A stretch of 63,985 nt of DNA from Bacteroidales bacterium (GCA_024709145.1 JANJXG010000118.1:1-63985); one strand, 5' to 3'. Shown: positions 16,254 to 25,646, numbered from the stretch's first letter. Notes: generated by a model from the letters alone, not told the origin. A program made the numbers and translations.

Positions 16254-18683
16254 ATGCGAATGGTTAAAATTATAACCGGTATAATCTTAAGCCTGATTTG
16301 GGTTGCCGTTGCTGCGCAGGAGTTTACATACCAACTGCCCCCACAATCCATCATTGAATTGGTTGATGCACCGGCCACACCGAACATTTCCATTGGAATT
16401 AAGGCTGGAAAGATCTTGCTGATACACGGCAGCGAACTTCCTGATATTGAAGATTTAGCTGCCCCAGAGCTCCGGCTTGCCGGCATCAGAATCGACCCCG
16501 TTACCTATAGTCCTTCAAGAGCTGCCTATTCACGCAGCCTCAGCCTCAGCAGTCTCGACGGAAGCCATGAAGTTACTGTGACCGGCCTCCCTGCCAAAGC
16601 CAGAATCCGAAATATCAGCTGGTCGCCCGACGAACAGTTTATTGCCTTTACGCACACCACGGCCGATGCAGTTGAGCTTTGGGTGGCTGATGTGCAGAAT
16701 GCTCAGGCAAGACAACTTTCCTCATTAAAAATGAACGAAGTACTTGGTCAGGCTTTTGTTTGGATGCCCGACAGCCACACCTTGCTTGTTAAAGCCAGGC
16801 TGGCAACATCCGAAACACCACCACCTGTTACTACCTTACCAACAGGACCGGTAGTGCAGGAAAATACCGGCCGCAAGGCTGCAGTGAGAACTTTTCAGGA
16901 TTTGCTCAAAAACCCTGCTGATGAAGCCCTTTTCGATCACTATGCAACCAGCGAAATCTACTTCGTAAAACTGAATGGGTCAACCGGATTAATTGGCAAA
17001 AAAGCAGTATATGGCGGATTGAATCCATCGCCCGATGGTAAGTTCATCCTGTCAACACGATATGTGAAACCCTATTCCTACATCGTTCCATACTATCGTT
17101 TTGCCCTACAGTATGACATAATAAATACAGAAGGTGACCTGATTCATCACCTGGCAAGCATTCCTGTTGCCGACAACCTTCCTCAGGGTTTCGATGCAGT
17201 GCGCAAAGGCATTCGTAGCCCGCAATGGCGAGCTGACGAAGCAGCAACACTTTTTTGGGTTGAAGCGCTCGACGAAGGAGATCCGGCAGCCAAAGCCAGT
17301 TTTCGTGAACAAATGTATTTTTTAAAGGCTCCTTTTGATGGAATGCCTGTCGCCTCGGCTAAGCTGCAATTTCGTTTTGGCGGCCTGCAATGGGGCAACT
17401 CCGGCTTTGCACTGGTAACTGAATACTGGCGAAAAGACCGTAAAACCCGTACCTCCAGCTTCAACCCGACAATCGAAAACAGCCAGTTAAAGACGGTCTT
17501 TGAGCGCTCCTCAGAAGATCAGTACAATGATCCGGGCAGATTTCAAACCCAGAATAATGAAGCCGGATTCAACGTTTTACTTTTTGATCATAAAGGAAAA
17601 TCGCTTTTGCTTTTCGGGCAGGGAGCCTCTCCCGAAGGCAACAGACCCTTTGTTGATTCGTACGATATAAATACAGGTTTAACCAAACGTCTTTGGCGCA
17701 GTGAAGCACCTTTTTACGAGAGTCCTGTGAAAATAATCAACCTCCGCGAAGGGATGATCATTACACGCAGAGAATCGAATGTGATGCAACCCAATTATTT
17801 TATCCGTGATCTAAGGAAAACTAAACTCAGACAGATTACCTTTTTTCCTGATCCAATGCCTGCCCTAAGGGCTTTGTCGAAGGAAATCATTCACTATAAA
17901 CGCAATGACAGCCTTCCTCTTTCAGGAACACTCTACCTGCCAGCCGGTTTTCGGCCGGGTATTGATGAACCGTTGCCAACTTTGCTTTGGGCCTATCCGA
18001 ATGAGTTTAAAAGTGCTGATGCCGCCGGCCAACTTTCAGCTTCTCCCTATACCTTTACCCGCATAGGGGCAACATCGCCCGTTATGCTGGCCACTCTGGG
18101 TTACGCTGTACTTAACGATGCCAGTTTCCCAATCGTTGGCGAAGGTGACGAAGAGCCCAACGACACCTTTATCCCTCAGCTGGTTGCCAATGCCAGCGCC
18201 GCCATAAATAAACTGGTTGAGATGGGAGTTACTGATCCGGCCCGTGTGGCTGTCGCCGGTCATTCCTATGGTGCATTTATGACGGCCAACCTGCTTACTC
18301 ACACTAAGCTGTTTGCCGCAGGAATTGCACGCAGCGGTGCTTACAACCGCAGTTTGACACCCTTTGGGTTTCAGGGTGAGGAACGCAACTATTGGGAGGC
18401 CACTGCTTTGTATCAGGAGATGTCACCTTTTGTCCATGCACATAAAATGAAAAGTCCGCTACTGCTCATTCATGGTGCTGCTGATGACAATTCAGGTACT
18501 TTTACGCTTCAAACCGAACGATATTTCGATGCCCTGCGCGGATTAGGCGCAACAGCCCGTATGGTGTTGCTGCCACACGAAAGTCACGGATACCGGGCCA
18601 GAGAATCGGTATTGCACATGCACTGGGAATGGATCAGTTGGCTCGAAAAGTACTTAGGTAACAAACAAAACACAAAGGAATAG
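16254..18683 (+). CDS. S9-family serine peptidase (glutamyl endopeptidase-like), secreted
   Basis: 809 residues. A signal peptide (cut near VAAQ-EF) is followed by a beta-propeller of about 550 residues (WSPDEQFIAFTHTTADAVEL, later LNPSPDGKFILSTRY) and an alpha/beta-hydrolase domain. The catalytic triad is visible: GHSYGAF with Ser671, GAADDNSG with Asp744 or Asp745, and HESHGY with His778. The layout and the GDEEPNDTF segment before the nucleophile resemble the plant chloroplast glutamyl endopeptidase and its bacterial homologues, more than prolyl oligopeptidase. It probably digests peptides in the periplasm. An alternative ATG at 16260 removes two residues. Confidence 0.9.
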   Translation: MRMVKIITGIILSLIWVAVAAQEFTYQLPPQSIIELVDAPATPNISIGIKAGKILLIHGSELPDIEDLAAPELRLAGIRIDPVTYSPSRAAYSRSLSLSSLDGSHEVTVTGLPAKARIRNISWSPDEQFIAFTHTTADAVELWVADVQNAQARQLSSLKMNEVLGQAFVWMPDSHTLLVKARLATSETPPPVTTLPTGPVVQENTGRKAAVRTFQDLLKNPADEALFDHYATSEIYFVKLNGSTGLIGKKAVYGGLNPSPDGKFILSTRYVKPYSYIVPYYRFALQYDIINTEGDLIHHLASIPVADNLPQGFDAVRKGIRSPQWRADEAATLFWVEALDEGDPAAKASFREQMYFLKAPFDGMPVASAKLQFRFGGLQWGNSGFALVTEYWRKDRKTRTSSFNPTIENSQLKTVFERSSEDQYNDPGRFQTQNNEAGFNVLLFDHKGKSLLLFGQGASPEGNRPFVDSYDINTGLTKRLWRSEAPFYESPVKIINLREGMIITRRESNVMQPNYFIRDLRKTKLRQITFFPDPMPALRALSKEIIHYKRNDSLPLSGTLYLPAGFRPGIDEPLPTLLWAYPNEFKSADAAGQLSASPYTFTRIGATSPVMLATLGYAVLNDASFPIVGEGDEEPNDTFIPQLVANASAAINKLVEMGVTDPARVAVAGHSYGAFMTANLLTHTKLFAAGIARSGAYNRSLTPFGFQGEERNYWEATALYQEMSPFVHAHKMKSPLLLIHGAADDNSGTFTLQTERYFDALRGLGATARMVLLPHESHGYRARESVLHMHWEWISWLEKYLGNKQNTKE

Positions 18684-18715
18684 TGCTGTAACCTGAGTAT
18701 TTTAAATCCAAACGA

Positions 18716-18747
18716 TTGACACTTGATACGTTTTTGAAGTAATTTTG
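18716..18747 (+). promoter_or_regulatory. Promoter TTG-N21-TAATTTTG
   Basis: TTG at 18716-18718 and an exact -7 box TAATTTTG at 18740-18747 stand in front of the M48 peptidase gene and predict a leader of about 35 nt. Confidence 0.6.
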
Positions 18748-18785
18748 TCATCCACTTTACATCAATGATATAATCCTGAAAACCT

Positions 18786-19601
18786 ATGAAAACGAGAACT
18801 ATTTTCGGTTGGACAGCCTTAGTTTCACTGCTATTTGTTGCTTTGTTGTTTTCCTGCAGCCGTGTGCCCATCACCGGACGCAAGCAGATCAATCTGTTGC
18901 CCAGCTCACAAATGCTCAGCATGAGTTTTCAGCAGTACGATGAATTTGTAAAAACAAATAAACTTTCGACCAATACAACACAAACTGCCTTGGTCAAGAA
19001 GGTCGGTTCACGCATTCAGCGCGCTGTTGAAGATTATTTTGCCAGTAAAGGCCTTGCCCATGAACTTAAAGGTTACAATTGGGAGTTTAACCTTGTTGAA
19101 AGTGAGGAAGCCAATGCCTGGTGTATGCCAGGAGGAAAGGTGGTTTTTTATACCGGAATTTTACCCATCACCAAAGACGAAACCGGCATGGCGGTGGTCA
19201 TGGGACACGAGGTGGCTCATGCCATTGCTGAACATGGCAACGAACGCATGAGTCAGGGAATGCTTACACAACTCGGCGGGATGGCACTCAGCGTGGCATT
19301 GCAGGAAAAACCCGAGCAAACACAGGCATTGTGGATGACAGCTTTTGGTGTTGGGAGTCAGGTGGGAGTGATGCTGCCCTTCAGCCGTTTGCACGAGAGC
19401 GAAGCAGACAGACTGGGTCTCATCTTTATGGCAATGGCCGGCTACAACCCACAGGAAGCTGTGGCTTTCTGGCAACGGATGGCCTCGATGAAGGGAGGTC
19501 AGGCACCTCCTGAATTTTTAAGTACCCATCCTTCTGATGCTACCCGCATCGACCAAATTAAGAAATGGCTTCCCGAAGCCATGACATATTTTAACAGATA
19601 A
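18786..19601 (+). CDS. M48-family zinc metallopeptidase, lipoprotein
   Basis: 271 residues. The signal peptide ends in a lipobox (LLFSC), followed by RVPITGRKQINLLP, the conserved start of BepA/LoiP/Oma1-type proteins. The zinc motif is HEVAHAIAEHGNER, with the third ligand in SRLHESEADRLGL. The C-terminus has the family element FLSTHPSDATRI. Relatives (LoiP, YcaL, BepA) degrade or help assemble outer-membrane proteins; this is the short form without TPR repeats. Transcribed alone. Confidence 0.92.
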   Translation: MKTRTIFGWTALVSLLFVALLFSCSRVPITGRKQINLLPSSQMLSMSFQQYDEFVKTNKLSTNTTQTALVKKVGSRIQRAVEDYFASKGLAHELKGYNWEFNLVESEEANAWCMPGGKVVFYTGILPITKDETGMAVVMGHEVAHAIAEHGNERMSQGMLTQLGGMALSVALQEKPEQTQALWMTAFGVGSQVGVMLPFSRLHESEADRLGLIFMAMAGYNPQEAVAFWQRMASMKGGQAPPEFLSTHPSDATRIDQIKKWLPEAMTYFNR

Positions 19602-19659
19602 GGTATTGGATTTGAAAGCTCAACGGTAAATTAACTGAGACTGTTGCCTGTCTGATTTG

Positions 19660-21798
19660 TTATTCAGCTTTCTTGAAGAAACTTCCTACCCCTTTTCCTA
19701 AACGGTTGAGGGTTTCTACCCCGCGAAGCAAGGGTTCGGCATCGATGTCTTTATAGCGATCGTTAACATATTCAACGTGATGCTGTTGCGGGAAGATAAT
19801 GATCCGGCTGAGGTTGTTAAATTGTTTTTCCATTTTATCAGGCAAATGATCAAGGGCACTCAGGTACGAAACAGAGCCCTTACGTGCTGAAACAAGCACA
19901 AGCATATCGCCGTTTCTTACGTCGCCCGAAAGCAGAAGGATACTGTCCCACGAAGTGAATTCGATGAAAGATATTTTCCTGCCTGACAATTTCAACAACT
20001 TGTTTTCTTCCATTTTTCTCCGTGTTTCCAAATTGGTATAGAAAAGCAGGCTGCTTCCTATCTCAGAGGCAAGTTGCAAAACCTTTTGCATCCAGATCGT
20101 AAACCCCTGCTCAAGCTCTGCCAGTGGTGGCACGGCAATCACCAGTCGCTGGTGGTTGACAAGGGGTTTTGAAAAATGACAGATAAATACCGTTTTATCA
20201 ATCTGATTGACGATGCTGTCGATTTTATTACCGGCAATTTTCTCAATCAAACCCTCGGTTTGTGGCCAACCCAGCAGGATGATGCTTGCCATTAATTCTT
20301 TCACCGTTCTCACAATACCAGCAGAAGCATTGTGGTCGATGGTGACTGAAATTTCAACTTTCGATTCTGCCGCCGAAAGATGTCTGGCAAAACCCTGAAG
20401 CCTTTCTCTGGCTTTTCGCAAATTGCTTTCTGCTTCTGTATCGTTGGGAACCACCGAAAAAATGGTCACGGGTTGCGACTGCTTTTTGTCTTTGATATAA
20501 ATACCAAAATCGAGCAAGTTTTCCATATTGCTGAAATTGGCAATAGGCAGCAATATTTTTTCGCTGAAAGGGCTTGCTACTGTATTTTTATCGGGTTCAT
20601 GGTCACTTTCAAGCAGGATCTTTTTTGAAGCTCTTTCGGTTACTACCGATGCCACAATGCAGCTGATAAGAATGAGGATAATTGTACCGTTCAGGATGTT
20701 TTCATCGATCAGTCCACTCTGGAAACCAACCAGAATCACTGCGATGGTGGCTGCAGCATGAGAACTGCTCAGGCCAAAAATGAGTTGCTGCTGCGATTTG
20801 CTGTAACCAAAGCTCAGACCGGTAGCACGCGCTGCAAGCCATTTCCCGAGTAGGGCCACACTTGTTAATATTCCTGCAATAATCAAGGCCTGAGGACCTT
20901 GCAAAATAACCCGGACATCCACCAGCATGCCCACACTGATCAGGAAGAAGGGAATGAAAAGCGATGATCCAATAAATTCTACCCGATTCATCAACACCGA
21001 TGAATGCGGAATGAAGCGGTTAAGTACAAGTCCCGATACAAATGCCCCGATAATAGGCTCAACACCTGCAATCTCAGCCAAAAATGCCGCCAGAAACACC
21101 ACTGCAAGCACATATATATAATGGCTGTATTTCTCGGTTTCCATTTTCCTGAAAAACCAGGTGGTGATGCGTGGCACAAACCAAAAAAGAATAACGGAAA
21201 AAATGACCATGGATATCAGCATCTGAATCCAGAAACCTGGTTCGATGCTTCCTTTTTCGGCACTCATGATAAAGGCCAGCAGCAACAATACGGCTGTATC
21301 CGTAATAATGGTTCCGCCAACTGTGATGGCAACTGCCTGGTTTTTTGCCACACCCATCCTGCTTACGATTGGATAAGCTACCAGGGTGTGAGTACTGAAC
21401 ATACTGGAGATTAATAAGCTGGCATAAAAACTATAATCCAACAGATAAAAACAAACAGGGAAACCAATAGCCAAAGGCAGGATGAAAGTGAAAAAGCCGA
21501 ATACATAACTTTTGTTTCGGTTGGCTCTGAATTCACCCAGGTCGAGCTCAAGTCCGGCAATAAACATAATATAAAGCAAGCCGATCGTTGAGAAAAGATC
21601 AACGGCAGAGTTGTGTTCGAGGAGGTTTAACCCGTAGGGACCAACCAAAACACCTGAAAGAATCAAACCGATGATTCCGGGCACTTTCAGCATGCGCAAA
21701 ATGATGGGAGAAAGCAGGATGATGAGCAGAATCACTCCGAAAACCAATACAGGATTTTGCAAAGGCAGACTAAACTCATGCAACAGGGTCTCGATCAT
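19660..21798 (-). CDS. CPA2 monovalent cation/proton antiporter with cytoplasmic C-terminal domain
   Basis: 712 residues from MIETLLHEFSLPLQ; the ATG at 21831 would add eleven. The N-terminal 390 residues form a 12-13 helix CPA2 (KefB/NapA-like) core with VPGIIGLILSGVLVGPYGL, FIAGLELDLGEF and GGTIITDTAVLLLLAF, where Asp in the ITD segment corresponds to the ion-binding region. The last 300 residues are soluble. They begin EKILLPIANFSNMENLLDFG, like a universal-stress-protein fold, and look duplicated, with no clear TrkA-N glycine motif. It likely exchanges Na+ or K+ for H+. Which ion is not readable. Confidence 0.87.
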   Translation of the reverse strand: MIETLLHEFSLPLQNPVLVFGVILLIILLSPIILRMLKVPGIIGLILSGVLVGPYGLNLLEHNSAVDLFSTIGLLYIMFIAGLELDLGEFRANRNKSYVFGFFTFILPLAIGFPVCFYLLDYSFYASLLISSMFSTHTLVAYPIVSRMGVAKNQAVAITVGGTIITDTAVLLLLAFIMSAEKGSIEPGFWIQMLISMVIFSVILFWFVPRITTWFFRKMETEKYSHYIYVLAVVFLAAFLAEIAGVEPIIGAFVSGLVLNRFIPHSSVLMNRVEFIGSSLFIPFFLISVGMLVDVRVILQGPQALIIAGILTSVALLGKWLAARATGLSFGYSKSQQQLIFGLSSSHAAATIAVILVGFQSGLIDENILNGTIILILISCIVASVVTERASKKILLESDHEPDKNTVASPFSEKILLPIANFSNMENLLDFGIYIKDKKQSQPVTIFSVVPNDTEAESNLRKARERLQGFARHLSAAESKVEISVTIDHNASAGIVRTVKELMASIILLGWPQTEGLIEKIAGNKIDSIVNQIDKTVFICHFSKPLVNHQRLVIAVPPLAELEQGFTIWMQKVLQLASEIGSSLLFYTNLETRRKMEENKLLKLSGRKISFIEFTSWDSILLLSGDVRNGDMLVLVSARKGSVSYLSALDHLPDKMEKQFNNLSRIIIFPQQHHVEYVNDRYKDIDAEPLLRGVETLNRLGKGVGSFFKKAE

Positions 21799-21970
21799 AG
21801 AAAGATAGCTTTCAATGGCAAAAATAGGCAACCGGGGCTTAACAAAAGGTATAGCCGGAAGATAATTCTTTGGTATGCATAAAAATCAAAGAAAAAAATT
21901 ACCTAAAACATTGATTAATGTTAAAATACCTATGCTTCATGGACTGTTGCAGGCTGACAGGCATAAAAAA

Positions 21971-21994
21971 AAAGACAGTTTTTCAACTGTCTTT
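21971..21994. terminator. Terminator downstream of tRNA-Leu
   Basis: AAAGACAGTT (21971-21980), loop TTTC, AACTGTCTTT (21985-21994) is a perfect 10-bp stem with A and T runs outside, so it can work on both strands. It begins nine bases past the tRNA 3' end. Confidence 0.8.
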
Positions 21995-22002
21995 TTTCGG
22001 CG

Positions 22003-22086
22003 TACCCGGAGCCGGGATCGAACCGGCACGAGTGTTACCTCACTGGTTTTTGAGACCAGCGCGTCTACCAATTCCGCCATCCGGGC
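22003..22086 (-). tRNA. tRNA-Leu(CAA)
   Basis: The 84-nt minus-strand sequence folds as a class II tRNA. Acceptor GCCCGGA pairs with TCCGGGT (G-U at the first pair), with discriminator A. The anticodon stem CTGGT/ACCAG encloses loop CTCAAAA, giving anticodon CAA (codon UUG). The T arm has GTTCGATCC. A variable arm of leucine type lies between. The CCA end is not encoded. Confidence 0.95.
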
Positions 22087-22260
22087 CTCTGTGCCTGTTT
22101 TCACAGGGATGCAAAAGTAATACTTTTTAACAACATTCACTTCATAATAGCAAAAAAAACTCTTCTGTCTTCTGACAGGTGTGTTTTTTACTCAAAGGAA
22201 AAAAGCGCTATCTTGTGCCTGTTTTCTTCAACACCTCCTTCATTAAATAATTCACCATCG

Positions 22261-22479
22261 ATGGAAACAAAAACATCTGATTCAGAACAGCAACTTCCAA
22301 AACTCAGGATACAAATCGTAGCTAACGGTCCTGCACTCATTCAGGGTCCTGTTATAATCACCGATCAGCATGGCCGGAAAGAGCAAAAAAACAGCCTTTT
22401 TGCCCTGTGCCGCTGCGGAAGTTCGCACAGCCGGCCATATTGCGATGGCACACATAACTACAATGGTTTTACCGATTAA
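22261..22479 (+). CDS. CDGSH iron-sulfur domain protein
   Basis: 72 residues. The ATG at 22261 is chosen over an upstream in-frame codon at 22213. The 2Fe-2S motif is CRCGSSHSRPYCDGTH, with three Cys and one His ligand (CDGTH in place of CDGSH), near the C-terminus as in the short bacterial single-motif class. The N-terminal half (IQIVANGPALIQGPVIITD) is the small strand domain preceding it in MitoNEET-like bacterial proteins. Such proteins carry redox-active or transferable 2Fe-2S clusters. It ends 12 bp before scoA and is likely co-transcribed with it. Confidence 0.92.
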   Translation: METKTSDSEQQLPKLRIQIVANGPALIQGPVIITDQHGRKEQKNSLFALCRCGSSHSRPYCDGTHNYNGFTD

Positions 22480-22491
22480 ATTCAATTGAAA

Positions 22492-23190
22492 ATGAACAAA
22501 GTTTTTCCCAACGCAGCAGCAGCCTTGTCAGGTATTTCGGATAATATGACCCTGATGGTGGGCGGGTTTGGCCTCTGCGGCATACCCGAGAACAGCATTC
22601 TTGCCCTAGTTGCCAGTGGCGTAAAAGGCCTGACATGTATTTCAAATAATGCCGGTGTGGATCAGTTTGGATTGGGTTTGTTGCTTCAAAAAAGGCAAAT
22701 AAAAAAAATGATTTCTTCCTATGTGGGCGAAAACGTTGAGTTTGAGCGGCAGATGCTCAGTGGCGAACTGGAGGTGGAACTTATTCCGCAAGGTACCCTG
22801 GCCGAGCGATGCAGGGCAGGAGGAGCCGGAATACCAGCTTTTTATGTGCCTGCAGGTTATGGCACCGAGGTAGCCGAAGGAAAGGAAACCAGGGATTTCA
22901 ATGGCAAAATGCACTTGCTTGAACATGCGCTTACTGCTGATTTTGCAATCGTAAAGGCCTGGAAAGGCGATACATATGGAAACCTCATTTACCGCCATAC
23001 TGCCAACAACTTTAATCAGTCAATGGCTATGGCTGGCAAAATAACCATCGCTGAAGTGGAAGAACTTGTGCCGGCCGGCTCCCTCGATCCCAATCAGATT
23101 CACACACCGGGCATTTTTGTCCAGCGCATCTTCCAGGCTACCGAGCTCGAAAAGCGGATAGAATTCATCACAACCCAACCCAAAATTTAA
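22492..23190 (+). CDS. scoA: 3-oxoacid CoA-transferase subunit A
   Basis: 232 residues. [20 protein letters not shown] leads into [16 protein letters not shown], the glycine-rich CoA-transferase signature 1. The middle has the expected [17 protein letters not shown] and [12 protein letters not shown]. With subunit B it makes an SCOT-type enzyme that moves CoA from succinyl-CoA to acetoacetate or a related acid, for ketone-body or butyrate metabolism. An in-frame TTG at 22486 is less likely as start. It precedes scoB by 12 bp. Confidence 0.93.
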   Translation: MNKVFPNAAAALSGISDNMTLMVGGFGLCGIPENSILALVASGVKGLTCISNNAGVDQFGLGLLLQKRQIKKMISSYVGENVEFERQMLSGELEVELIPQGTLAERCRAGGAGIPAFYVPAGYGTEVAEGKETRDFNGKMHLLEHALTADFAIVKAWKGDTYGNLIYRHTANNFNQSMAMAGKITIAEVEELVPAGSLDPNQIHTPGIFVQRIFQATELEKRIEFITTQPKI

Positions 23191-23202
23191 GACCAATACA
23201 GC

Positions 23203-23859
23203 ATGGCACTCGATAAAAACGGCATCGCCAAACGCATCGCCCGCGAACTACGCGACGGATTTTATGTCAACCTTGGCATTGGCATTCCAACCCTGGTTGC
23301 CAATTTTATTCCCGACGGCATGCAGGTAATCCTGCAGTCAGAGAACGGATTGCTCGGCATTGGCCCTTTCCCCTTCGAAGGGGAGCAAGATCCCGACCTG
23401 ATCAATGCCGGAAAACAAACCATCACTTATACCACAGGGGCAGCCTTTTTCGATTCCAGCCTCAGTTTTGCCATGATTCGGGGCGGTCATATCGACCTCA
23501 CCGTGCTGGGTGCTTTTGAGGTTTCGCAAAAAGGCGACCTTTCGAGTTGGAAAATTCCAGGCAAAATGGTGAAAGGAATGGGAGGCGCCATGGATCTCGT
23601 GGCTTCTGCCAAAAATATCATCGTGGCCATGACACATACCGACCCAAAAGGAAATTCGAAGCTCCTTGAAGCCTGCACACTTCCGCTGACAGGAATAGCC
23701 TGCGTGAAAAAAATCGTTACCGATCTGGCTGTTGTCGAAATAACCGACAAAGGGTTCAAGCTCATCGAAAGGGCTCCCGGTGTAAGTGTCGATGAAATCG
23801 TTTCGAAAACCGCCGCCCCCCTGATCGTTGAGGGTGTGATTCCTGAAATGAGCATCTGA
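23203..23859 (+). CDS. scoB: 3-oxoacid CoA-transferase subunit B
   Basis: 218 residues of typical length. [17 protein letters not shown] starts the family fold and [12 protein letters not shown] holds the catalytic Glu that forms the enzyme-CoA thioester. Later segments [15 protein letters not shown] and [14 protein letters not shown] are hallmark ScoB stretches. It forms a heteromer with the ScoA encoded immediately upstream. Whether the in vivo acceptor is acetoacetate or another short-chain acid cannot be read. Confidence 0.94.
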   Translation: MALDKNGIAKRIARELRDGFYVNLGIGIPTLVANFIPDGMQVILQSENGLLGIGPFPFEGEQDPDLINAGKQTITYTTGAAFFDSSLSFAMIRGGHIDLTVLGAFEVSQKGDLSSWKIPGKMVKGMGGAMDLVASAKNIIVAMTHTDPKGNSKLLEACTLPLTGIACVKKIVTDLAVVEITDKGFKLIERAPGVSVDEIVSKTAAPLIVEGVIPEMSI

Positions 23860-23881
23860 ATTCAGGGACGAAATATTTCGG

Positions 23882-23889
23882 TAATTTTG
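23882..23889 (+). promoter_or_regulatory. -7 box (TAATTTTG) upstream of the SufT-like gene
   Basis: Exact TAnnTTTG match just past the scoB stop. It would give the SufT-like gene its own transcript with a leader of about 73 nt. Confidence 0.45.
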
Positions 23890-23965
23890 TCCCCACTACA
23901 AAAGTTCTTGCCTGACAACTGAACAGCTGTTGGTCAATTTTGTTAATTATTCAAATGCCTGAGTT

Positions 23966-24286
23966 ATGACTACCGAACAAAGACGTGCCATTGAAATAGA
24001 TCTGATCACGGTTTTACGGACCATTTATGATCCCGAGATTCCGGTTAACATTTACGAACTGGGACTGGTGTATGAGATTGCCATCAGCGATGATGCTGAT
24101 GTAAAAATTTTAATGACGCTCACTTCACCCAATTGTCCTGTTGCAGAGAGCCTGCCACAGGAGGTTCAGGAAAAAACCTCTCTTGTAAAAAATATCCGCA
24201 GCGTTCAGGTTGAGCTCACTTTTGAACCACCCTGGGATCAGGAGATGCTCAGCGAGGAGGCAAAACTTGAGCTTGGATTTCTTTGA
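23966..24286 (+). CDS. MIP18/SufT-family (DUF59) iron-sulfur assembly protein
   Basis: 106 residues, the size of a single DUF59 domain. YDPEIPVNIYELGLVYEIAI is the family signature and TLTSPNCPVAESLP carries the conserved Cys that binds metal or cluster in homologues. The end has FEPPWDQEMLSEEAKLELGF. SufT-like proteins support Fe-S cluster maturation, and their usual setting is the suf operon, which is not here. The nearby CDGSH gene is the only other Fe-S link. It ends 8 bp from the convergent 24295 gene. Confidence 0.92.
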   Translation: MTTEQRRAIEIDLITVLRTIYDPEIPVNIYELGLVYEIAISDDADVKILMTLTSPNCPVAESLPQEVQEKTSLVKNIRSVQVELTFEPPWDQEMLSEEAKLELGFL

Positions 24287-24294
24287 AGCAGCAA

Positions 24295-25362
24295 TTAGTC
24301 TGCTTGAAAAAAGTAGATTTCACTGAGCGATTTCACCGACCTGTCGGCAAAAAAATCGGCAGGGTGAAAAATCCTGTATCTACCACCTTCGACGCCTTCC
24401 CCGGTCGTTGCCATTATGGCTTCCACTGCATCGTTACGGTTGAATAATTCACTGAAGCTGAAAATGCTGCGGTAACCGTCATGACCTGCAAAGCAGACCA
24501 AGCCTTTCTGTTGCAAAGCATGATCCGCCGGGTCCGAAATGCTGTTCAGCAATCCGGCAAGCGATCCGCCTTCAAAACTTCCAACCGGATGATAACCCTG
24601 TCCCATGCCATAAAAGATGGTTTCATGCTTATTGCGGCAGGTGCCAGCATCTTCAGTCAGAAAAGTTTCAGATTTACCTTCGATAACAAGCTTAACATCA
24701 GGACTATACATTGAAGGCATATTGCGTTGAACGGGATAGTCCTTCCGATCGAATGTTTTAACTGTCACCCTGACAGGGTTGTCCAGATAACGGGCATTGC
24801 TCAGGTCGCCGGCAGCTACCAGCTTCCATGTTTCAGTGCGTGGATATTCCACCTTTCGTTTGTGAGGATCAATTTGGCTGCCTCCGGTCGCGATTAACAC
24901 CTGATGGAGTTTGTTTACATGGAATATTTCGCTCCATGAAAATACAACTTTTTCTTGTTTGTCGTTTTCGATTTCTATGTAAATATCTGTAGCAGGCCTG
25001 AAAACAGATTCATTCTTTTTTTGAAGGATGAATGGGTTTAACAGGTCGAGCAGAGAAAAACCTGTATAGCGGTAGGCTCCAATAAAAGCCGCTGTATCAG
25101 TTGCATTGCTTGTTTCTTTCACAACCACTTCGTGCAGGTAAAGCGTTTTAAGATCTACAGGGCCCGGGTTGGCCACCTCTCCGCCAACTTCCAGCCGGCC
25201 GCAATTCATGCTGAAGGTTGTGGATTGATGATAGACGCTGTTGCCATTTCTCGAAGGCGTGGCTCCTGTTGAAGCATCAACACCCTGCATCGGATTGAAA
25301 TAGATTGTGACCAAAACCGCCAGTGCTGCCACCGGTAACAGAATTTTCAGGAATAATTTCAT
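24295..25362 (-). CDS. Membrane-anchored protein with two sulfite-oxidase-like (molybdopterin-binding-fold) repeats
   Basis: 355 residues. An N-terminal hydrophobic helix (about residues 3-21) anchors or exports it. Repeat 1 (about 50-215) reads like the Oxidored_molyb fold: LEVGGEVANPGPVDLKTLYL, YRYTGFSLLDLLNPFI, then HQVLIATGGSQ and ARYLDNPVRVTV. Repeat 2 (about 225-350) repeats the layout: VKLVIEGKSE, GSFEGGSLAGLLNSI, IFSFSELFNRNDAVEAIMA and the final SEIYF. The Cys that ligates molybdenum in sulfite oxidases is not found at the equivalent place, so it probably binds a ligand rather than catalysing. It is divergent from the ModE-like gene, and a ModE-type element (25373-25396) sits 10 bp upstream of its start. 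Fold assignment is inference. Confidence 0.6.
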   Translation of the reverse strand: MKLFLKILLPVAALAVLVTIYFNPMQGVDASTGATPSRNGNSVYHQSTTFSMNCGRLEVGGEVANPGPVDLKTLYLHEVVVKETSNATDTAAFIGAYRYTGFSLLDLLNPFILQKKNESVFRPATDIYIEIENDKQEKVVFSWSEIFHVNKLHQVLIATGGSQIDPHKRKVEYPRTETWKLVAAGDLSNARYLDNPVRVTVKTFDRKDYPVQRNMPSMYSPDVKLVIEGKSETFLTEDAGTCRNKHETIFYGMGQGYHPVGSFEGGSLAGLLNSISDPADHALQQKGLVCFAGHDGYRSIFSFSELFNRNDAVEAIMATTGEGVEGGRYRIFHPADFFADRSVKSLSEIYFFQAD

Positions 25363-25372
25363 CGGAATAAAT

Positions 25373-25396
25373 CGTTATGTAAATTTTGCATATCGC
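25373..25396. promoter_or_regulatory. ModE-like operator 1
   Basis: CGTTATG (25373-25379), N8, GCATATCGC (25388-25396). The halves form an imperfect inverted repeat (CGTTATG against CGATATG on the other strand). The same sequence and spacing occur at 30095-30118. The arms resemble E. coli ModE operators of the CGTTATAT type as I remember them. Confidence 0.6.
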
Positions 25397-25490
25397 AAAA
25401 TTGAGAATTTAAAGGGTATCTTTGTCATTTTGAACTAATTTAAAGTCATTCTGAATTGGGGTCGGAGCAAATACATTGTCCTTGTCCGGA

Positions 25491-25646
25491 TTATATAGTG
25501 TCTGTCCATAATGTCAGGTGCTTGAGCTTTAAAGTTCGAGGGCAAGGCATGTGCGGAATGAATGTCAGGCGTTTACTAATGTATATGACTGACATGAATG
25601 ACGAACATAACGAAGCCATCGGACTTTAAAGACAAGCACTATATAA
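25491..25646. repeat. 156-bp imperfect palindrome with short terminal inverted repeats (MITE-like)
   Basis: The ends are TTATATAGTG (25491-25500) and CACTATATAA (25637-25646), exact inverted copies. Inside, TGCTTGAGCTTTAAAGTTCGA (25519 on) pairs imperfectly with the reverse of the right-hand stretch ending at 25637, which reads TGCTTGTCTTTAAAGTCCGA. GAATGTCAGG and CTGACATG pair near the centre. There is no ORF of note. It occupies most of the 450-bp gap between the divergent SUOX-like and ModE-like genes. Confidence 0.6.

Noticed and set aside
22213-22260. Extended CDGSH start
   Set aside because: The added 16 residues are low-complexity and not family-like; the ATG at 22261 gives the normal length.
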